Shown here: positions 44,902 through 54,307 of the stretch, piece by piece | How the letters are laid out: every line of letters starts with the position of its first letter | How positions within the stretch are numbered: position 1 is the first letter of the stretch | Assembly (NCBI GenBank): GCA_012934845.2 | Contig: WNNJ02000980.1 | Coordinates: 186,001 to 250,000, forward strand | Source of the DNA: Pomphorhynchus laevis | Lineage: Eukaryota > Acanthocephala > Palaeacanthocephala > Echinorhynchida > Pomphorhynchidae | Reading direction: 5' to 3' | Length of the DNA stretch: 64,000 nt | Position numbers and translations under genes: made by a program | Notes under the pieces: model-generated | The model's database searches: none | Told to the model about the DNA's origin: nothing | What the model saw: only the letters and a program-made list of their open reading frames with translations

Positions 44902-47900
44902 CTAGAAAGAAAAAAATCAAAAGGTTATTTAAAAAAAATAAAGATAGATCAGCAAATTAAATTGTGTTATATTATCTATAATTATTAATTAAATACAAAT
45001 ATATTTATTAATTTACTTAAAATTATTGGAATTCGATATCGTAGCTAGTTAGAAAATCTATTTCAAACAAATGTGTCATCAGGAGGAACTCTTGTGCTAT
45101 AAGGTTTCAGGCCCAATTCTCCGACACAACATAGAGGTGCCAAATTCTGACATATCTCCTCGGATTCAGTTTGATTATCAAGTATCTTATCTCTCTTTCG
45201 CTTAACTGTTTAAATTTGTTTTTAATAATATTTTGTTGATTTATATATTGTAGGGTTTACTACTTTGTAGGGAAGATTGGAGGAAACTGTTACTGATTTG
45301 CACAAGTAGGTGTAATTTTGTTTTTAATGACGAAATGTGGTACCAAATCGATCGCGTTTATGGAAATCCTCTTGAACCGGTTTTGACAGAACAATATATG
45401 AGAATATTTAAAAATGATTTTGTATGTCAGATGGAGATGGTTGTAATGTGGCTCAGATATGTTGATGATGTCTTTATTGTGTGCCGAAGCAATGCTACTT
45501 ATCGTGCTCTCTCGGATCTTCTTAAATCTAAGAATGTCCTATTCATGGTGTATCTCTAGTGAAAGTAACAGAGGTCATTATGGGATGTCTTTCTTAAGCG
45601 TGAAGAAATATCATTGCCTAAGACAAGTTATATCAAAAGATGGGTACTATAGCAGATATCGTACCTTGGTCGTCTAACATTCCTATGAATTGGTTGATAT
45701 CGGATGCGATTTCACACTTTCGACCTGGTAGACTTATATGTTCCTCGTATTATTTGTATGCTGAAGGGAAAAATATTTTTACGCATACTTTGATAGAGAT
45801 TGTTTTTCCAAGATGGGCGATCAAAAATGCCCTTTATAGTTCAACCATGAAAAGATAAGTAATAATTGAGAAGCCGCATAGTTGGTCCTCAAAAAAGGGT
45901 GAATTATTTAGTCATCCTTACATAAATCACAGATGAAATCATCGTTTATGATTTTAGTCCATTTTAAAAATGGCCTAAAATGCATATCTTATTAAAGATA
46001 TCTAGTAGATGTATATCTATAGATATCTAGTTATCTAGATATCTATATCTAGATATCTTATAGATATCTATAAGATATCTTATTAAAGATATCTAGTAGA
46101 TGTCAATTGTTTATAAACTTTTTAAATATCCAGAAACAATAAGGTATAGTTGAACTACAAACAATATTTTGATATTTCGCTAGTAACTACTATCATCTTC
46201 AGAAATAAACATTAACATGTTAATTTTTGAAGATGATAGTAGTGACTAGCAAAATATCGAAATATTTTTTTTGTTCAACTATACCTGATTGTTCCTGGAT
46301 ATTTAAATAAAATACAGATCAAGATGAATATATTTATGTTTATAAAATACCTTGCTAAGGTTGTGATTGTGTCTATATTAGCCAGACTAGACAATGTTTA
46401 TCTAAGATAAACAAACAACACGTCTAAAATCTACAAAAAGTAACTGTTTCCAGTGCCATTGCTAATCACTGTACATCATACAGTTGATTTTCTTAACGCT
46501 ACTGTATTACTAAAGCAATTAGTTACACGTAAAATAGAAGCTCTTTTCATGACTCGTTAGATATTCCGATTTATTTATACTAATAAATCGGAATATAAGC
46601 TGAGTGTTATTTTGTGTTCTGCTGAGTGATGTGGTTGTTCTTATAGTTGATAATGTTAATGATTTGTTTTGCTTTATTATGTGATGTTTTTACTGTTTGA
46701 GTGCTTTCTGTTTTTATGTATTTTTCTTACTTTTATTCATTGTCTAGCGATGCACAGCATTTAATGTACAAAACTGTAAAAATTTTCTTTTCCTGATGAT
46801 GGCAGTTGCCATTTAAATAATAAATAATATTTTTCGTATTTATTTTCCTTGGTTCCTATTAACTTAAAATTTGCTAAATTCAAGGAAATGCGTAACTTAA
46901 ATATCTTCAATCAAAAATATTGATTAAATATGTAAACTAATAAATTTAAAATTTAAAGTACCTTATTGATGAAGTTAATTGCCGAAAGAAACATATATTC
47001 ATCAGTTTCCTTTTCATAATATTTCGGATCTACAAAGCACGAGGGTTCGAAAGGCTCATTACCTATAAAAAATCCTAGTTGAGTAGACATTTTGTAAATT
47101 TGATATTTACCCAAAAATTGAGCGCTTCCCCAAAGAAACGGTAAGAATTGATAGTCATCTAAACTCCAAACTCCGTGGCTTCCTGCGGGCTCAAGTCGAT
47201 ATGTTAACTGTAAAGTACGAACTAGATTTAGATATCTAAACGAATTATCACAAACAGTTATGATTATAACATTAACTTTCACAATATAGTCATTATATAT
47301 AAAGCACAAGTATATCAAAAGCTTAAAAATGCTTGTGCAAGCCTTTGAAGAGGCTTTAGAAACAAAAATAGTAAAACAATATTGTATCAATAACTCTCAT
47401 TTTCAGCAAATTATGACGTCAGAGATAATGAGCTGAAAGGAAACAGAAAACAAACACATCCTAACGCTGTGCCGTTTCGTCATTATTTAGACTCATTAGT
47501 ACCGGTTACCTCTACTGCTGAATGCAGAGAGAGCCGGTAGACGTTTGCGTAAACTAACAATGACTCATCAGTGTGATACGAATATCTACTGGGAGTATAC
47601 ACTGTCTAGTCCTCTCTGCATCAAGCAGTGGAGGTATCCGGTACTGATGAGTATAAACAATAACGAAACGGTACAACATTAGGCTGTGTTTGTTTTCTGT
47701 TTCTTTCATCTCACCATCCCTGACGTGATATTATATCACTTTAATATAATTCTTTATCTTTATTTTATAACTTCAATATCACTTCTATTATCGAGCATTT
47801 CAATTGAAATAATTAGTGATGGTGTATTCACTCTTTTAGTATTTTGTTGTTAACTAACACAAAGTTAAAAGGCATAAATGGTATAAATTATATTCATTCT

Positions 47901-50900
47901 ATATACTTCTATTGCAACGGTCACAGAAATGCGCCAATGGTTCAAGGGCATACTTTACAAACATCAACTAGGAACATTACTTTTCCTGACGAGTAGATAA
48001 ATTCAAATATTTAGTGAAAACACATTTATTTTTAGCTAACCCAGAGCCAAACATTAAATAAGTTATCTTCATTATTTCTTCCCAAATTGCAACGATTACA
48101 GGAATGTGCGACTGTATTAATTTGAGATTTTGATATTATAATCTTAGCAATCGTTAAATATAATGGTATTTTACCCACACAAGAGCAGTTCTCGTGTGAG
48201 TAAAATGTCTTTTAAAACTAACAAAACTTGGCACATGAATGTAATTCTACCAAATATATCATTAATATAAAGAATAAACACCGAATACTGCAGACAAATT
48301 ATTTCTAAAAAGTTTCGCCTTTGTAGGCGTTTTATTATTTAAAAAAATAATTATTATTAATACTGATTATTAATTAATAACATGTCGCATTTATGTCCGT
48401 CATTGGCGCAAACTTTATAAAACATCTATTCTGTCGATGCTCGTCTTATTTTGGAAGGTGGTTCGCTCCACTCGAAGGAGGGTGTGACTCAAGGCGACCC
48501 CTTAGCAATGACCATCTTCGCAATGGCTTCTCTGCCTCTTATAAGGATGATAAGGGATCAATGTCCTGGTGTTGTTCAACGATGGTTTGCAGACGATGCG
48601 AACTTCCTCGGCCCCACATTGATGCTTGAGAAAGTACTTTATATCCTACAACAGCACGGACCTGATTATGGCTATCATGTTAAACCAGCCAAATCCGCTC
48701 TTCTTCTGCACGAAACGATGACAGTAGATCAATCAAAGTTTGCAGGTGTCGACATAAGGCACGATGGTGTTAAGATTCTCGGCTCATTCATTGGATCAAG
48801 TGCGTTCATGAAAGAATCGACCAGAGAGCGAATTGAAGATGACGTTTATCTGACAGACCGGCTCACAGAGATATGCTCTGTAGACCCGCATATTTCTTAC
48901 ATCGGATTGACCAAGTCATTGCAATGGAAGTGGACACACTTCTTACGCACAACGAGTTGCTCCGATGACGACCTTGCACCTTTGCGGGATGCAATTACCG
49001 GGAGATTCTTAAAGGAAATGACAAAGCAGGACCTTTCAGAAGATTGGGTGAAGGTACTCACCAGTCCCATACGAGAAGGAGGCCTCGGGATCATTGACCC
49101 TCTGTTCGTGAAGGACCTGGAATTCAGCTCTTCTGAGAGAATGTGCTCGTCATTCACGTCAGATTGCCAAGGTGTCGTCTTCAGAACCGAACAGCAAAAG
49201 ATCGGCGAGCGGATTACTGCTGCAAGAAAGACAGCCGCAATTGGCCACTTTAATTACGCGAAGTCGAACTTAAATGAAATCTCACAGGAAGCCCTTGCAT
49301 ACACGTCCGTTTAAGGTGCATCGTCATGGCTTTCCATAGTGCCCCCGGTTCGTGAAAACTTCCATATTTTTCCATGTGAATTCAGAGATAGTATGGCTAT
49401 GCGGTATGCTTGGGAACCGACTGACATGCCCACGAGATGCATATGCAATACTCCTGGATGCTTGAAGCATCTCCTTTCATGTCGGCGTGGAGGGTTGCAG
49501 ATTTTTCGTCACAATATCGTTCGTGATATCCTTGCCCGAAATCTAACGACTGTTTGTCATGGTGTAGGGATCGAACCTGTACTCGATAGTCCCAGCGTGG
49601 ATCACGTCTTCACCAATAGTGCAACGACAAGAGATCTTGGCGCACGAGTGGATATCGTCTGTACTGGACAGTTCCCCTGTAGATTCGAGCGCATGTATAT
49701 AGACGTCAGCATTTTCAACAACCTTGCCGAATCTTACCGTACAAGCACGTCCAGTGCGTTCAACTTCCACGAAGCAAGAAAGAAGTCTAAATATGAGGAA
49801 CGGGTTTAACAGATTGCAAGAGGCACATTTGTACCCTTCATCGCTTCGACAAACGGCGGATTGAGTGAAAGCTCTCGTGCTGTGTTGCGCCGAATCGCCT
49901 TTCTGCAGGCGCAGAGGTCTGACCAAACGACATACGCACAGTGCTTGACTCGCATTACACGTGAAATCGGTGTTGCCCTATGCCGCGCGGCGTCGATATG
50001 CATCCGGGGTTACCGTTCTTCAAGTGGAAAGGCCGTCCGCCTCGAGCAACAGGAGCCTTAGCTAAAGCACACGCCCCGTAACATGAAATTCAAACATAAT
50101 GATATTTGGGTTAAATTCCCTTTGTAAACTTTGTGAATAAAGCTTTTCTTCTAAAAAATAAAAAAAAAGATTATTAATTAATTAAATATTTCTGGATTAT
50201 TATTTATATATATTTTATATTATATGGTATGCATGAATGCTCATGCAAAAATATGTTTCTTGTAAATTTAAATATGTCATCTTTACGATATAAATTAATA
50301 ATAGTTTTAGTTAATGTTAATTTAATGTTCATATCTAGATATACACTTTCTTTATCATTAATATTGGTTTTGTTAAGAATAAGGCTTTCTGATGATATAA
50401 ATACACATATATCATCAATGTATCGAAACATATATTTCATATATTTAAATTGTCTAGATTTCGTTTTTACACAGTTATGAACAAATTCATATTTTAAAAA
50501 GCTTAAAAACAAGTCAGCTATAATTGGGCTACCATTACTACCCATTGGAACACGTTTTACTTGTCTAAATATAGATGTATCTACTTTTAAATAATTTTGA
50601 TTTATCAAAATATTTAAGGATTCTATTAATTCAATTTTATCCATATATTTATATTTACTTTGATGGTTTAATTTTTGTTAGATAGGCGTTATAATTATTA
50701 TAACATATATATGTATATCTTTTTCCGAGTATAAGATTAATTAATTTTACTAGCGCTTCTTTTATATCTACTAAATCTAGATTTGTATAAAGCGTACTAA
50801 AATCGTATGTATTTATATTCTGAAAATTTATTCTTTTTGTCTGTTCTAAAAATTCTTTTGTAGAATTAATACTGAAATAGTGTTTTATACCAGTATTAAT

Positions 50901-53229
50901 TTCGATTACCCTATAATATTTCTTGAAGTGTGATTTAATTACTTTAAGTATTTTATTTATATAGACAGAAAGTGTTTTTAATGTACATTTCAAAGCATTA
51001 CATATGAACCTAGGTTTTATTGAATTTTTATGTAATTTTGGATTCCAATATAATATATCAAATCAAATCAGCTAACTGAGTCTACGTATTTAATATAATT
51101 ATAAACTAAACAAAACATAATAATGCTAAATCAAAATTTAATAATTAAATAATAAAATAAATAATTGTTATAAGATTTTTTATAATTTAAATCAAGTTAA
51201 AATAAAAAAAAATGAAATTTAAAATAAACGTCATTTTTATGAATTGACTAATAAATAACAGACGTTGTATCAGAATAAGAATTAGAGGTCATCAGGAGGA
51301 ACTGCTATGCTATCAGGTTTCGGCCCCTAACTCCTCTACCCAACATAGCAGCGGGGCCAAATACATGCTAATGATGTATTTCCTCTGAAATAACTATCTA
51401 GTATCTTATTCTAATACAAAGTATATTATTTATTATCCATCCATAAAAATTTCCCGCTAATGATTTTAAACTTATTTTCAATTAAATTCTTATCAAAATT
51501 CCTGATAATCGGGAGCTGCCTGAACTCATAGAGGACATTGAATCATCAAAGCCAGATGATTGGGACGATGAAGCCGACGGTGACTGGTCCGCCCCAATAA
51601 AAACGAACCCAGCATACTATTGATAATCCCGACTACAGGGGACCCTGAATTGCAAAACAAATTCTAAACCCGGGGTATGTCGAGGATCATACGATAGGAT
51701 TATTCAAGAACATTGGTTTAATGGGGATCGACGTGCGGCAAGTCATGTCGGGCACGATTTTTGGTGACTTCCTGATCACTGATAATGTAGATTCGGCGAG
51801 ACAGGCGGCGGACGCCATAGTTGAGACGTCAAAGAAGGAGCGAACTGTCAAAAAAGATCTATGACAAAGAAATAAAGAAAATGCGTGCGTCGGGAAAGAC
51901 CACAGATGATAAGATTTCGGATGGCGGCGATGACAAAGACTTTGAGGATATGAGTAATGTGGCAACCATGGATGTCGTTGATTCCAGTCATGGCGGTTTT
52001 GGAAGGGCGTCAAACCACGACGAGCATATGGAATCCTCAAGTGTGCATACTAACGAAGAGCTCTAATCTTCTATGTCAAAAGTTTGAATTAGTGATTTTA
52101 TATTATTGTGTTGATTTATATATTTTACTATTTTCTGCTTGATGTTATTTTTATAGTAACCTAGTTGAAAATATGTATCTATTAAATTATTTTAATGATT
52201 TTGAATAAAGCGAATATACTATACCTAAAGTATAGTATACTTTAGGTATAGTTTTATTATCTGATTCAATTTTTATATCCTTCTTATAAAAGAGGGGTTT
52301 AAAAATTGATTTATAAAAATTAATTTTTATAAATTACTTATTAGTTCAAATATTTAGTAGCGGCAGATTTTGTTGTTAGCTTACCTTTAAGCCAAAAGGC
52401 AAAAATAGGATAAATTCTATTCATTATCTTTATTCGTTCTTCCCTAATTGGAAAGTCACATATCACTTTTATTGTCGAGTATTTGAATTCAAAAATTTAG
52501 TGAAATCAAATATAATAGAAACACATATTCCCTAAGTGTATGCTCACTTGTGTTGATAGCTAACCAAGAGCCAAAATGCATAAATGGGATAATAGATAAA
52601 CTTCGTTAGTATCACATTAATGTAACTTAGCATTAACAAACTAAATTTGAAGATCATAATTTTTAGTTATTTTTATTTTATACATATTCAAATTTCTCAT
52701 TTCAAATCCCCTTTTTACTATTAAAAAGGGGATTTGAAATCAAATCCCCCTTTCCCCATTAAATTGCTATAATGACACTAATCTGATTATATTAATTGAT
52801 TATCAAATTAATGTAAAATTAATTTGAGATTTAATAAATCAAGAATTAATTTAACTAATCTCAATTATTAAATTAATCATAATAACATTTATATTAAGAC
52901 TTAAATTCAATGGTATTCTCAAATTTATGCTCATTTACATTAAAACAACAATTTTATATATTTTATCCACACCGTTCAAATACAATCAATATCGTTGCAG
53001 GCACGCAGGAAGAATCAATCAAATTTAGTTTAAATAATATCATCAGAAATATGGCAAAATTCATTTCGTGACCTAAAAGTAATTTGAGTAAAATTATCAT
53101 GGTGAATGGCATACCAGTTCCGTAGTCAAGTCTAATCTCACTACCAAATGACCCATTTAAATATACAGATAATTCTTCTACACAGTGTACATCTTGTTGA
53201 AGCTTACTCGATAGAAAATCTTTACATGT
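44794..53229 (-). CDS. Ptpa: PTPA, serine/threonine-protein phosphatase 2A activator (partial gene, five exons)
   Basis: Exons on the minus strand: 53229-53115, 53072-52973, 47235-47111, 47062-46962, 44901-44794. All junctions are GT-AG and keep frame. Protein landmarks: LDYGTG|GHEMNFAIFL, ER|YLNLVRTLQLTYRLEPAGSH, GVWSLDDYQFLPFLWGSAQF, DEYMFLSAINFINK, FKTGPFCEHSNQLWNIS, HRGFIKMYKEE. These are the signature segments of PTPA, a prolyl isomerase-fold protein that activates PP2A by promoting active-site metal loading. Parts before TCKDFL and after KMYKEE (the FPVIQH end) were not found: the first may lie upstream of 53229 in decayed or unseen sequence, the last below 44794. Introns of 42 and 48 nt contrast with introns of 5.7 and 2.1 kb full of transposons. 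Confidence 0.9.
45005..45190 (-). repeat. Diverged Naiad-type PLE terminus
   Basis: The gtcatcaggaggaact and caacatagaggtgccaaatt blocks of the Naiad-type 3' region are present but altered. Lies in a Ptpa intron. Confidence 0.6.
46120..46312. repeat. Short palindromic element with hammerhead-like cores
   Basis: Arms 46125-46202 and 46228-46310 are complementary with few mismatches. The left arm on the minus strand reads CUGAAGA, a stem of about 6 bp, then GAAAUAUC. The right arm is more decayed (UUGAAGA). Confidence 0.5.
46790..46815 (+). ncRNA. Decayed hammerhead fragment
   Basis: CUGAUGA (46793-46799), U, GGCA/UGCC hairpin (46801-46810), then AUUUAAA in place of GAAA. Confidence 0.35.
46962..47062 (-). 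CDS. Ptpa: Ptpa exon d
   Basis: Encodes NEPFEPSCFVDPKYYEKETD, EYMFLSAINFINK. Donor gtacttt. Confidence 0.9.
47111..47235 (-). CDS. Ptpa: Ptpa exon c
   Basis: Joins exon b within an Arg codon (ER|Y). Encodes YLNLVRTLQLTYRLEPAGSH and GVWSLDDYQFLPFLWGSAQF. Its donor opens a 48-nt in-frame intron without stops, so intron retention would add 16 codons. Confidence 0.92.
47440..47710. repeat. Palindromic element with hammerhead-like cores, Ptpa intron
   Basis: Inverted arms of about 120 bp (aaacaaacacatcctaacgc at the left, its complement at the right). The right arm has CUGAUGA at 47644-47650 and GAAA at 47665-47668 with a weak stem II. The left arm (minus) has CUAAUGA, GUC/GAC, GAAACGG. Built like P1/P2 but different in sequence. 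Stem I and III are not convincing. Confidence 0.55.
48430..50165 (+). mobile_element. 5'-truncated LINE with restriction-like endonuclease
   Basis: RT palm to 3' end, followed by a short A-rich tail (50155-50168) after aataaagctttt. The domain order (RT, then CCHC finger, then PD-(D/E)XK-type nuclease) is that of the early-branching non-LTR clades (R2, NeSL, CRE, Utopia types). Its style (QGDPLAM, FADDANFLG, RRGG, RHN, GARVDI) recalls Utopia-like elements, but the clade is not settled. Lies in the long Ptpa intron on the opposite strand to Ptpa. Confidence 0.75.
48433..50061 (+). pseudogene. RT and restriction-like endonuclease remnant, two in-frame stops
   Basis: One frame throughout, broken only by stops at 49312 and 49807. 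RT: SVDARLILEGG, EGVTQGDPLAMTIFAMAS, RWFADDANFLG with the Asp pair, GYHVKPAKSALL. Thumb: SPIREGGLGIIDPLFV. Endonuclease: CICNTPGCLKHLLSC zinc cluster, GGLQIFRHNIVRDILA, EPVLDS, RDLGARVDIVCTG, ERMYIDVSIFNN (acidic residues of the PD-(D/E)XK core), then HEARKKSKYEERV. The tail after the second stop is still recognisable to RLEQQEP. Confidence 0.8.
50215..51055 (-). pseudogene. Naiad-type PLE copy 2a, part nearest the 3' end
   Basis: Matches residues of copy 1 from GISCIP-like VPMG region back to LYWNPKLHK: MDKIELIESL to SCIPYNIKYI (50204-50644) and KCTLKTLSVYINKILKVIK to KIKPSK (50655-50993), one shift between them, and part of the IDDIC loop deleted. It continues after the insertion of copy 2b at about 52225-52290 (gttttattatctgattcaa). 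Confidence 0.8.
51056..52222 (-). mobile_element. Naiad-type PLE copy 2b, 5'-truncated, inserted in copy 2a
   Basis: Full 3' region (51056-51430, starting tcagctaactgagtctacgt) and the last codons of the RT (51437-51477 and 52090-52200), the latter split by the calreticulin-like retrocopy. It breaks off near 52222 where copy 2a resumes. 5' truncation fits target-primed insertion. Confidence 0.75.
51478..52066 (+). pseudogene. Calreticulin-family retrocopy (processed pseudogene)
   Basis: Reads KIPDNRELPELIEDIESSKP, DDWDDEADGDWSAP (P-domain type IPD..KP.DWD repeats), NPGYVEDH, IGLMGIDVRQVMSGTIFGDF, LITDN, then KKIYDKEIKKMRASGKTTDD, an acidic tail and SSVHTNEEL with TAA. The end resembles an ER-retention HDEL-type signal. 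At least one shift and stops in the first half break it, and no introns are seen. The 5' part is missing. Calreticulin is an ER lectin chaperone; calnexin is less likely because of the soluble, NEEL-ending tail. A short repeat (taatgatttta / tagtgatttta) flanks it. Confidence 0.7.
52290..52972. other. AT-rich intron sequence, nothing recognised
   Basis: Contains a small inverted repeat (aaatccccttttt / aaaaaggggattt near 52700-52740) and AT-rich runs. No frame or known repeat. Confidence 0.5.
52973..53072 (-). CDS. Ptpa: Ptpa exon b
   Basis: Acceptor aaattacttttag, then GHEMNFAIFLMILFKL, PATILIVFER. Donor gtgtgga. The next intron (52972-47236) holds a LINE, nested Naiad-type copies, a calreticulin retrocopy and a palindrome. 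Confidence 0.88.
53115..53229 (-). CDS. Ptpa: Ptpa exon a
   Basis: Acceptor acttttgtag, then TCKDFLSSKLQQDV, VEELSVYLNGSFGSEI and RLDYGTG. The donor gtatgcc opens a 42-nt intron (53114-53073). Confidence 0.88.
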
Positions 53230-53239
53230 CTACAAAAGT

Positions 53240-53760
53240 AAAAAGGCATTTGCACATGGTAATTAAATTGAACTAAAAATTCAATCTAAATATAAAATGT
53301 ATTATGTTTATTAAATTTTATATTTTAATTGATCTACTATTTATTGAATTATATATAATTCAATATATTTTAATTTTTTTAAGTCTTCATATAAAAAACA
53401 AAAGTGCTCTTACATCATATAAGATCACTAGGTCACCCTCCTAATGACCTCTAATCATTATTACATACAATTAATAAAAATGTACCTATATACAAACAAA
53501 TCAAAGTTTAATAACGCCCCCTGGTAATCGCCTGCACCACCTCTGGAGCCGGGCTTCTCAGTATGGAAATCGATGAAATAAATAATAAATGCTCTACCAA
53601 GTTTCTGTTCATTCGACAAAATTTAGGTTTGCAAAGTTTACAAGAAATGCCAGAATGAAAATATTATAAAAAGTAGTTTTTAAATCGATAGATTTAATAT
53701 AATAAAATATATAAGTTAATATAATATAATAATACATTATATTATAATACATTATCTACC
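53240..53760. other. AT-rich sequence upstream of the first visible Ptpa exon
   Basis: No further Ptpa exon found. A GC-richer island at about 53515-53570 (taacgccccctggtaatcgc) resembles no feature I can name. Confidence 0.4.
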
Positions 53761-53798
53761 TCTGATTAGCATCAATGGACGAAGAAAGCAGATAATAA

Positions 53799-53873
53799 GG
53801 GTCGAAACGTGAAATGTAGGTCTGGGTCAGCAGCTGATAAGATCCACCCAGACTGAATAGTAGCGTCCTGCTG
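53799..53873 (+). ncRNA. Permuted hammerhead motif, PLE-4 repeat 1
   Basis: GGGTC, GAAA (53804-53807), CG, GTCTGGGT (53820-53827), CAGCAG (53828-53833), CTGATAA (53834-53840), GATCC, ACCCAGAC (53846-53853), CGT (53864-53866), C, CTGCTG (53868-53873). Stem III and stem I are complementary. Stem II has one mismatch. The core has A instead of the conserved G8. Confidence 0.5.
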
Positions 53874-54094
53874 TTTCAAAAATAAGATCAATACCTGTGA
53901 GGGTAATATCGTGCCACAATCGGAAAAATTTCAGCTCACAGATGCAATCAAGTACAATTAAAAAACATTCATTGCAAGTGGCAGCATGAAAAACAGTGAT
54001 CCGGCTAGCGGATCACACACATCGGGTAGGTTTCTAATAGATCGTTAGAATACGATCCCCTACCGAAAGTAATATACAGAAATGTATATCTACA

Positions 54095-54166
54095 CCACTG
54101 GAGCAGCCAGCTTAGTGGATGTAGCTTTGAAACACGATACAGACGTCCTGAGTTCAAATCCGATCA
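54095..54166 (+). other. tRNA-like sequence next to PLE-4 repeat 2
   Basis: agcttagtggatgtagc resembles an A box with D arm, and gagttcaaatccg a B box, at normal spacing. The anticodon stem does not pair, so it is not a functional tRNA. It may be the head of a tRNA-derived SINE or a chance match. Confidence 0.35.
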
Positions 54167-54195
54167 GCATCAATGGACGAAGAAAGCAGATAATA

Positions 54196-54270
54196 AGGGT
54201 CGAAACGTGAAATGTAGGTCTGGGTCAGCAGCTGATAAGACCCACCCAGACTGATTAGTAGCGTCCTGCT
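54196..54270 (+). ncRNA. Permuted hammerhead motif, PLE-4 repeat 2
   Basis: As repeat 1, but stem II is perfect (GGGTC with GACCC). CTGATAA again, so G8 to A is shared by both copies. Stem I CAGCAG/CTGCTG 6 bp, stem III 3 + 8 bp. Confidence 0.55.
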
Positions 54271-54307
54271 GTATCAAAAATAAGATCAATACCTGTGAGG
54301 GTATATC

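Larger units (their letters stand above)
45240..46860 (+). mobile_element. Penelope remnant in a Ptpa intron
   Basis: The RT fragment at 45330-45560 reads MWYQIDRVYGNPLEP, WLRYVDDVFIVCRS with the Asp pair. Decayed coding continues to about 45860. The 3' end carries cctgatgatggcagttgcc (46792-46810), the stem II region of a hammerhead whose GAAA strand has been lost. The palindrome at 46120-46312 lies inside. Confidence 0.6.

Noticed and set aside
46560-46595. Small hairpin attccgatttattta / taaataaatcggaat as a terminator
   Set aside because: Eukaryotic context; more likely a remnant of short inverted repeat within the Penelope remnant.
53515-53570. GC-richer island as a missing PTPA exon
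   Set aside because: No frame on the minus strand gives the expected FGNxAFRxW segment.
54095-54166. Functional tRNA gene
   Set aside because: A and B box-like sequences are present but acceptor and anticodon stems do not pair.
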